Shown here: positions 57,201-64,000 of the stretch, piece by piece
How positions within the stretch are numbered: the stretch's first letter is position 1
How the letters are laid out: each line of letters opens with the position of its first letter
Assembly (NCBI GenBank): GCA_015847255.1
Contig: JADLZK010012208.1
Location: 62,001 to 126,000 of the forward strand
Reading direction: 5' to 3'
Length of the DNA stretch: 64,000 nt
From: Hyparrhenia diplandra
Lineage: Eukaryota; Streptophyta; Magnoliopsida; Poales; Poaceae
Position numbers and translations under genes: made by a program
The notes under the pieces: generated by a model
Told to the model about the DNA's origin: nothing
Databases searched by the model: none
Seen by the model: the letters and a program-made list of their open reading frames with translations, nothing else

Positions 57201-57433
57201 TGCGCTCCTCATAGTCCAGGCGCCGGCCATGGCGCTTCTGGTGCAGCTCGATGTGGTCTCCCTGCGGCTGCAACAAAACTCGTGCACAGGGGAGAAAATC
57301 AGCACGAAATGTGTAGAAAAAAACGGATGGGAAGAAGCGTGGAGGACAGGGACAGATCGGGAGCTAGCTAGGGGGCATGGAGAGGTCTCAGATTCTCTGA
57401 GGCGGCGCGGAGAAGCGTCGGGGTGCTTACCAT
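54294..57433 (-). pseudogene. NSA2: NSA2 homologue (60S ribosome biogenesis) with nonsense codon and A-run expansion
   Basis: NSA2 is a nucleolar factor of pre-60S maturation, related to ribosomal protein eS8. Nine coding exons: 57433-57431 (ATG only), 57267-57148, 57057-56990, 55495-55387, 55299-55231, 55153-55094, 54878-54643, 54496-54445, 54361-54294; all GT-AG. Residues run PQGDHIELHQKRHGRRLDYE, then QMKKTLKMHDESTSRQKV, SNTIKQKRKEKAGKWDVPLP, and end CINAVLLV. Exon 6 has TGA at 55114-55112 (after EEEMFKVL, where the family has Arg; CGA to TGA), and its A-run before the donor has seven As. With five As the total would be 783 bp and 260 residues, the family length. With seven the phase no longer matches exon 7. 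Everything else is intact, so this is a recently disabled copy, or the reference carries errors at one exon. Confidence 0.9.
55496..56989 (-). other. long intron of the NSA2 gene
   Basis: A 1.49-kb intron between exons 3 and 4, AT-rich. A GTCTACTGTT(C/T)GGTCTTGAACAGAT segment occurs twice (56117 and 56330), as does AAGGAGATAGTCAGCAGT (56350-56420). No inserted gene seen. Confidence 0.7.
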
Positions 57434-57987
57434 GGCGGCGGCGGCGGCTGGTCGGGTTTTGGGTCGGGGAGGAGGAAACGGAAACGAATACAGCAACCGT
57501 AGCCGGGCTTATAGTTTAGGTATAGGCTTTGTGCACTATTGGCGGGCCTTAATGTTTGGGCCTGTTTCACGTGGCCCATATAGAAACAAGCAGAGCATCT
57601 CCTCCAAATTTCATTTTCATCAGCCTTCACTAAGCAGAGCATCTCCTCCAAATTTCATTTTCATCAGCCTTCACTCGTTTCGTTTCCAATCCAGCAAACG
57701 TTCCGACTAACGAACACTATCCACCACGTCCATTCTATTTCTATCTCGAGTCAAGTATTTTTGGAAAAAAAAAATATATCTAATACGTCCATTAGTATAA
57801 TCTTGGAAATTTATAGTTGTTTTTCTCATTTTTGTAGAGCTAAACTTATTTTTAAACATTTAGAGATATGTTTACTTTTTGTGACAAAAAACATCTAGAG
57901 ATATTTTATGAGTTCTCGTTATCTTATTTAGATTTAGTGTCATTTTAGAATCTTATAATAATTTTTGTTTTAAAAGAATTGTCAAGT

Positions 57988-58072
57988 ACTACCTCGGTCC
58001 CATTTTATAAGTCGTTTCGGCATCAGTAGTACTTAAGCGTAAAACGACTTAAAAAAAGAAATGGAGGGAGTA
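57988..58072. mobile_element. short Stowaway-like MITE
   Basis: TACTACCTCGGTCCCATTTT and AGAAATGGAGGGAGTA are inverted, with internal AAGTCGTTT/AAACGACTT. About 85 bp. Confidence 0.7.
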
Positions 58073-58898
58073 TTTACCAATTTTACTTTTTACACCTTTT
58101 CTATTTATCAGTCTCCTAAGTTTTCAAGTCTACTCATGCCATATATCAGCTGTTGACATTGATCTTGTTTTATTAGTATACCACATTTTTTAACACCCCA
58201 AAAAAAAAAAAAGTATAGCACATTTCCTATGTATCTCATATCCCTAACTTAAAAATGTGAACAGTACTTAAGGTAGAAGATAAAAACAGCCCTCCTCCAA
58301 TCTAAATCTAATGGTCGTGATACGTGGACCGAAAGAAACTTAAAAACCACATGTGTTTTAACAATTTCCTTAGTATAGTGCATTATATTAAAAAAAACGC
58401 TTGTGCTTTGTACCATAACAAACTGATTCGATCGTGTTCTTGGTGACGATGGTGGGCGTTGGTTCTAGGTCTGGTCACGGCCTCGTCGGAGGACAGATTG
58501 TAGCAAAGGCAACAGGGAGTGTTAGCTGCCGACCAGGCGGCCCAGCTAACTCCCCTTCTCCTTCCTCCAACGCGGCACCCGGGCGCCCCTGCTGCTGCCC
58601 ACTCGGCAAACAACTGCATGGATTAAGTAGACGATGCATGTAGAGGCAAAGTTGAATCCGTGTGTGGGCCGCTGAGGTGGCGTAGCTGCATGTTGAGAGA
58701 ACTCCCCTAGTGGGGTCTTTTTTATAGGGGTTATAGATAGATGAGCGAAGGGTGTGACCCTTTGTGGATAATTAAGCTCTTTATTAATCACCTGAAATTC
58801 TTCTCTTTTGTGTAGGCGACATGTGGTTACATAATGGATCTTATTTAATTGCCTAAATAATAGTAGGATCGACGACACACCATGCTTGTTCGATCTTG
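58073..58898. other. intergenic, 3' flank of the minus-strand P450 fragment
   Basis: 58440-58640 is moderately GC-rich and open on both strands. No family recognised. Confidence 0.4.
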
Positions 58899-59815
58899 CT
58901 AAGGAGACCATGGCTTAGCGACTAGACACAGAGGCTTCTTCAACCTCACGGCCAACCCACACTCAGCTCGTCCTCAAGTCGACGGTCCACCAGGCGGAAT
59001 CTCCCAGTCGAACTTGTAAAGCAGGTTCGCCAGCCCAGCTCGACGCTCGCCATTCCAAACCCGACCCCAGGGCACCCTCTCCGGCCACCGCCAAATGGCA
59101 ACAACGTGAAGCCGTGCCCTGCCGCCGATGTCCCATAATGATCCGCCACCACCGCGGCCCCGTCGTCGTCCCCAAGCCACCGCTCCGGCAGGAACTCCTC
59201 GGCGCGCTCCCACGTGGCAGGGTCCCGTGCGATGGTACCGACGTCGATGATGACGCGAGTGCACGCTGGAACATGGTAGCCGAGCAGCTCGGTGTCCTCA
59301 ACCGTCTCCCTCAGCACGAGCGGTGACGGCATGTGTAAACGGAGCGTCTCCTTGATCACCGGTTTGAGGCGGCACAGCTTACCGAGGTGATCCTCAGCAA
59401 CTTGGTTGTTGCCGCCGCCATGGATGGTCGTGCGCATCTCCTCTTGGAGCTTGTGCATCTCATCCGGATGGCTGATGAGCTCCGACATTGCCCATTCCAA
59501 AATGGAAGTTGTCGTATCCATGCCGCCTAGGAACATAACCTGCACCATACACACATATACATAATAAAAATATAAAATCAAGGAAACAGATCGAGGTGAT
59601 CACAAAAAGTAACTGATCTACTGGGATGATGGCCTTGACGGTTACCGTGTCAAACATTTTTTTACCTTCTCCTCCTCCTTGGCATCCAACGGCACGCTGA
59701 CGAAGCTGTAATGACTCTCATCGTAACCCCTGTCTCCCTCCCGCCGCCGCTTACGGTGGTCTGCGAGGCCCCGCTCCAGCAAGCCATACGACGCCTCAAA
59801 CGTTCGTGTCGCCTT
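58899..59815 (-). pseudogene. cytochrome P450 C-terminal part, minus strand, truncated
   Basis: The exon 1 remnant (59815-59622) starts abruptly at KATRTFEASYGLLERGLADH, i.e. after about residue 250 of a full P450, and ends at KAIIP with a GT. A frame change lies around the AAAAAAA run near 59660. Exon 2 (59539-58899) has VMFLGGMDTTTSILEWAMSE (I-helix with Gly-Gly-Met in place of Ala-Gly-Thr), KETLRLHMP, PERWLG and the heme loop PFGGGRRGCPG. Frameshifts follow near 59010 (FTSSTG versus LYKFDWE) and 58955; the last frame ends RLKKPLCLVAKPWSP and stop. The I-helix change at the Thr-neighbour would itself be unusual. Fused head to head with the next feature. Confidence 0.85.
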
Positions 59816-61089
59816 CGCCCCATACGGCGAGCACTGGCGCCAGGCTCGCCGCGTCTGCGTGCTCCACCTCCTCAGCCAGCGCCGCGTCCACTACTTCCGC
59901 CACGACCGGGAGCAGGAGGCCGCCACGCTCATCGACCGCGTCCGCAGCGCCGGGGACGCCGCCGTGAACCTCAGCGCCCTCGTCATCTCCTACAGCAGCG
60001 GCATCATCTCCCGCGCCGCGTTCGGCGACAACGGCAGCTCTGGGAATTACGGCGGCGAGAAGCTCACGAAGCTCTTCGCCGACCACGAGGAGCTACTTGG
60101 GACGGTCAGCGTGGGCGAATTTGTGCCGTGGCTAGCGTGGGTGGACACGCTCATGGGGCTGGACGCCAAGGTGACGCGCACGTACAAGGAGATGGGCGCC
60201 CTGCTCGACCGGGTCATCGAGGACCACCGGCAGAGGCGCCGTGCCGGAGGCTGCCGGAAGGACGACGATCACCGGGACTTCGTAGATGTCATGTTGGACG
60301 TGAACGAGGCTGCGGAGGCGGAGGACGTGGACGCCGGCGGTGGAATCATGTTTGACAACGGCTCCATCAAGGCCATTATCAGGGTACGTACTTTCCCAAC
60401 TCCTAGACATTTGAGGATGGATGATGTAACATCTGGTTAAACTTGCGGCATGTCCAGAACATGTTTGCCGCCGGCACTGACACGACCTACACAACGCTGG
60501 TATGGGCCATGGCGGAGCTCATCAACCACCCACACGAGATGCGCAAGGTCCAAGACGAGATCCGCGCGGCCGTTGCCGGTGGCGGTGACGACGCCGTCAA
60601 CGAGGACCACCTTGAGAAGCTGCGCTACCTCAAGTGCGTGATCAAGGAGACGTTACGGCTGCACACGCCGGTGCCACTCCTGTTGCCCCATGAGACTACG
60701 GAGGACACAGAGCTGCTCGGTTACCATGTCCCCGCGCGCACCCGCGTCGTGGTCAATGCCTGGGCCATCGCACGGGACTCCACCACGTGGGAGCGCGCCG
60801 AGGAGTTCGTGCCGGAGAGGTTCGTCGGTGACGACCTGACAAGTACGGACTACTTGCCCGGGCAGGACTTTAGGTTCGTTCCGTTCGGCGCAGGTAGGAG
60901 AGGATGTCCAGGAGTAGGATTTGCTGTGCCAACCATGGAGCTGGCGCTGGCGAGCTTGCTTTTTACCACTTCGACTGGGAGCTGCCGGCCGGCGCTGCGT
61001 CGAAGCTGGAGATGGACGAGGTGAATGGGCTATCAGTACGGCTCAAGGCGACCCTGTATTTGGTTGCTAAACCATGGGCACCTCAGTAA
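59808..61089 (+). pseudogene. cytochrome P450 lacking N-terminal quarter, plus strand
   Basis: Starts abruptly at VAFAPYGEHWRQARRVCVLH (about residue 125 of a P450); the anchor and hinge are missing. Exon 1 remnant 59808-60383, intron GT-AG, exon 2 60458-61089. It has NMFAAGTDTTYTTLVWAMAE, KETLRLHTP, PERFVG and the heme loop PFGAGRRGCPG. At about 60962 one T is missing in the T-run after LASLL. The next frame gives FYHFDWELPAG and a normal C-terminus, LVAKPWAPQ. It is the best preserved of the diverged copies but has no start. Confidence 0.88.
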
Positions 61090-61480
61090 GATCACGCTGT
61101 GACACGCAGTGGTAATGGCGAATGCTGCCTGAATAAGGATGAAAACGGAACGCTGGTAACTGCGAATGTTGTCTGAATAAAGGATGAAAACGGAGCTGAA
61201 ATATTCGGAACGACCGCTTTCTTTTTTTAGATTATTGCTAATATCTTTGACTGCGGTCATATGTGTAATCTGTTGAAACTTTTGTAGAGCGGAAATTTTC
61301 TGGAGGACAAGTGTAATCTGTTGGAACTGTATCTTATGATCTGTAATCAATATATGAGAGTCATATGTGATCGATCTTACTGAGAAGACCATTCCTTAGC
61401 AGTCATATGTGATCGATCTTACTGCAACGGTCGCGTGCCCACCGTGGTGGCCTCGATCTCCGATCTTGTCCCTATATTGA
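61090..61480. other. P450 3' flank with small P450-like scraps and short repeats
   Basis: GGATGAAAACGGA(A/G)C recurs at 61138 and 61186. CATATGTGATCGATCTTACTG recurs at 61363 and 61403. On the minus strand 61402-61376 reads AKEWSSQ and stop, like the AKPWAPQ end of P450s. On the plus strand about 61428-61460 reads GRVPTVVASI, like the GRVPTVVVSS segment of the P450 N-terminal half. These are short matches. Confidence 0.4.
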
Positions 61481-61946
61481 TTCTCAATAGTGTCGATGGC
61501 GACATTGTTCGAGCTGTAGGTCAGGTCGCACGCCGTAGTGCCTTGTAAGTCAGCATGTTAAGTCAGATCAATTGGCAGATCATTTTGTTTCAATATCTCC
61601 GTAGTCATTATTAAATTTTCAGTAGGGGCGCCTCACACCCCTCTTGTTTTTCCTGTACCGAGTAGGTTATGCTTTCATGCCAATATGGGTTGGTGCTCGG
61701 GTGGTTTCTGCCGATTCTACATATTCATTTCTTATATTATAGTTCACTTTCATTTCATTTTAAGTGAAACCTTTCTATAACATATTCAAATTTATAAAAA
61801 TATATCTACAGTATAAAATTAGCTACGATAATTCTCTATAAGTTATATTTGGATAGCGCGTTTATTTATTTATTTAAACTTGTAGATTTTTTTTTGTCAA
61901 GTATGGAAACAAAGAAAAAGAAATTCTAATTTGTTTTATATGTATA
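61481..61946. other. intergenic
   Basis: AT-rich. A TTATAGTTCACTTT word near 61737 resembles the interior of the Stowaway element at 32219. No gene. Confidence 0.4.
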
Positions 61947-62367
61947 TGTTATGACGGGCCAAGTGTACAAGAGGAGGGGAGCACGAAGTGGCTAAAGCAC
62001 AACAGCAGCGCAGCGAATGCCGGTCAGGCCGGCCTGGCAAGGCAGGGATTCAGTTATCAGATCCTAGGATTTAGGATCTTCATTTATTTTATTTATCATT
62101 TCAATTATCAATTGTAATTCCTAGATATTTGGAGACATTTGTTAGGAAGAGGGTATAAGTACCCGAACACATTATTTGATAAAGGTTAGCCAGAGATTGA
62201 GTTTAATCTCTCTTGCTCCTGGCCCGGTTACTATTCATCGTCATCCTGTTTTCATCCCGTGTTCATCACTGTGTCGAAAGCACGGCGCCGCCACCAGTTC
62301 GGGGGGATCAAGCCCCGCCACCCACTAGCCACGAGTACCCACTCCGCAACCCTAGGTAGCCACATCA
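61947..62367 (+). repeat. 5' LTR, about 421 bp
   Basis: It begins TGTTATGACGGGCC and ends near AGCCACATCA. A TATA box GGTATAAGTA lies at 62152-62160. The exact right end is inferred from the adjacent primer-binding site. Confidence 0.7.
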
Positions 62368-62368
62368 A

Positions 62369-62380
62369 CCTGGTATCGGA
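62369..62380 (+). other. primer-binding site, initiator tRNA-Met type
   Basis: CCTGGTATCGGA resembles TGGTATCAGAGC with one or two changes, and lies 1-3 bases after the LTR. Confidence 0.6.
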
Positions 62381-62384
62381 TTCC

Positions 62385-64000
62385 ATGGCGACCTCGGGCA
62401 CCTCCGCTCCCACCATCCCAGCCACCACCACCGTCCGTTTTCGCCGCCGTGGTTTCATCTCGAGCCGGGTACCACACCGCCCGATCGTCACGTCGGGCGG
62501 TCCGCCGTCGGCTACACCACCATCTCCAACGACGCCCTCAATCGCCTCACCTCCGCCATCTACGGTCTCCAGCAGCAAGTCGGCTCGTTCTCCACTAGAT
62601 TGGAGGCGGTCGAGGGACGCGTTCCTGTCATGTTGCCGGGCTCCATTCCCTTTGGGTTGCCCGGCGGCGGCGTTCTGCCCTCCCGGCGAGTGGCTGTCAT
62701 CTCGGAGATAACGAAGGCGCCGCCCTTCGACGCCGGGCACCGTCCCCCGTCGGCATCGGCGTCCATCCAGCCATCGGGGCGGTGGGGGTGCCGATCACGC
62801 AGATCTGTTTCCCTCACTCGCCGTCGACCGTCGCCCATTCCGTCGTACTCGCAAATCATGCAGTTGTCCATGGCATGACCTCGTCGTTCGGGGCTCCGTG
62901 CCACGCGCTGACCGGAGGGTTTCAAGTGCCCCATTTCCACAAGCCGGCGTTCCCCACGTTCGGCGACAAAGAGGATCCATTGGGGTGGCTGAACCGGTGT
63001 GATCAGTTCTTCAGGGCGCAGCACACGCCACCGGCCGATCGCGTCTGGTTGGCCTCCTACCACCTGACTGGAGTGGCACAGCAGTGGTACTTCGTCATGG
63101 AGCAGTCCCATGGGGTCCCAGATTGGGCCACGTTCCGGCTACTTTGTCAACAACGCCGGGCCTGCCCTCGCCCTCAACCATCTCTCCGACTTGGCTCGAC
63201 TACCATTCACCTCTACGGTGGAAGCCTACATGGAGGCGTTCCAGGCCCGCTTGGCTCACGCTGGGCCCTTGGCGCCCCTCCAACAGGCCAGACTCTTCAC
63301 CGGCGGGTTGCCGGACACCATCAAAGTCGACGTCGAGTTACATGACCCCCAGGATCTTCAGAGGGCCATGCATCTGGCCCGCGCATACGAGCGGCGCAAC
63401 GTGCCTCTCGTGCCAGCTCTACCCGCGCCACCTGCTCGTCAGCCATGGAGGCCGTTCAACGCGCCGCTCCTACCGGCACCAGCATCGTCGGGTGCGCCAG
63501 CCGCGGCCACACCCCCTGGCGCGCCGCCCATGCCGTTTAAGCGGCTCACGCCGGACCAGATGGCCGAACGTTGTCGGCAAGGGCTTTGCTACAATTGTGA
63601 CGAGCCCTACGTCCGAGGGCACAAGTGTGCCCGCTTGTCTTACCTGGAGGTGACCGATTACATTGTGGAAGAGCCGGCCGAGGAGAGCGAGGATGATCTA
63701 GATCAAAGCGCTCCAGAAGCGGCCGGCCAGGCTCAACCCCAGGTATCGCTCCATGTCATCACAGGCATTCGGACGGAAGACACTATGCAAGTGTATGTGT
63801 AGATTGGGGGCCGTCAATTCAAAGCGCTGCTAGACACTGGCTCCACTCACAATTTCCTGAGCAATGAGGTGGTCCGCGCGCTTAACATCAACACATTCCC
63901 GTGTCCGGGTGCCGGTGTCATTGTGGCCAACGGTGATCGCGTCAACTGCCAAGGCATGCTCAGGGACCTAGAGATCCGTATTGCTGATGAAGTCTTCTTG
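62385..64000 (+). pseudogene. gag-protease of the Ty3/gypsy element, frameshifted
   Basis: ATG at 62385 (MATSGTSAPTIPATTTVRF). A frame change near 62500 leads to a coiled-coil stretch (LTSAIYGLQQQVGSFSTRLE). The capsid-type block is at 62900-63140 (FPTFGDKEDPLGWLNRCDQF, VAQQWYF), then a frame change and LARLPFTSTVEAYMEAFQAR. The CCHC zinc knuckle C-Y-N-C-x4-VRGHKC is at about 63586-63630. A TAG at 63800-63802 separates this from the protease frame, which continues with LLDTGSTHNFLS (63830-63865). The protease active site is intact. Confidence 0.88.

Larger units (their letters stand above)
61947..64000 (+). mobile_element. Ty3/gypsy element, 5' part (LTR, PBS, gag, protease)
   Basis: A 421-bp LTR (61947-62367), a Met-tRNA-type primer-binding site directly after it, and gag-protease to the window edge. 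Order, zinc knuckle and protease motif fit the chromovirus side of Ty3/gypsy. Pol lies beyond the window. Confidence 0.88.

Noticed and set aside
59711..60355. 214-codon open frame across the P450 junction
   Set aside because: It reads the plus-strand P450 exon in a wrong frame; the frame with P450 motifs is the real one.
1..64000. CRISPR arrays, bacterial operons, tRNA or rRNA genes
   Set aside because: No regularly spaced repeats with spacers and no bacterial features were found. No tRNA or rRNA gene was recognised by eye; a covariance-model scan would be needed to exclude tRNAs.

Overview
The window is nuclear DNA of a grass, most likely a panicoid (sorghum, maize or sugarcane type). Evidence: intron-containing plant genes with GC-rich coding exons, Stowaway-, Tourist- and hAT-type MITEs, nested Ty3/gypsy and Ty1/copia LTR elements, L1-type LINEs with target-site duplications, and proteins typical of grasses. 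There is no operon structure and no CRISPR array. The species was not identified.

Layout. 1-9357 holds two damaged copies of one gag/protease retroelement arranged tail to tail, making an inverted repeat with arms of about 950 bp around 3914-3955; the right copy keeps a 1.49-kb LTR (7871-9357). That element sits in the gag of a chromovirus (Tekay-like) reading on the minus strand, whose leader and LTR run to 14739. 15075-18241 is an HSP70 pseudogene. 18242-22290 is intergenic with several MITEs and short tandem duplications. 22293-24734 (minus) is an intact eight-exon COQ5 methyltransferase gene of ubiquinone synthesis. 25330-26711 is a decayed copia 3' half with its LTR.

29093-61089 is a gene-rich block. 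It has a complete CYP71-type P450 (plus), an Mpv17/PMP22 gene (plus), the two 3'-terminal exons of a kelch gene (minus), and a broken tandem copy of the Mpv17 gene interrupted by a 1.56-kb TIR element and followed by a 2.66-kb LINE. Next come an Ole e 1-type secreted pollen protein (plus) facing a small two-exon gene for a cysteine-rich secreted peptide of the MEG/ESF1 type (minus), a second P450 (minus, frameshifted), a nine-exon NSA2 ribosome-biogenesis gene (minus) carrying a nonsense codon and a frame-changing A-run, and two truncated P450s fused head to head. 61947-64000 is the start of another Ty3/gypsy element (LTR, primer-binding site, gag, protease).

Functionally this is a mix: housekeeping genes (COQ5 in mitochondria, NSA2 in the nucleolus), a decaying CYP71 cluster of at least four copies, and a convergent pair of secreted cysteine-rich genes likely expressed in reproductive tissue. 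The clearest previously hidden item is the cysteine-rich peptide gene at 46404-46836, whose exons are too short to appear as long ORFs. The two Mpv17 regions serve as filled and empty sites that fix the edges of several insertions.
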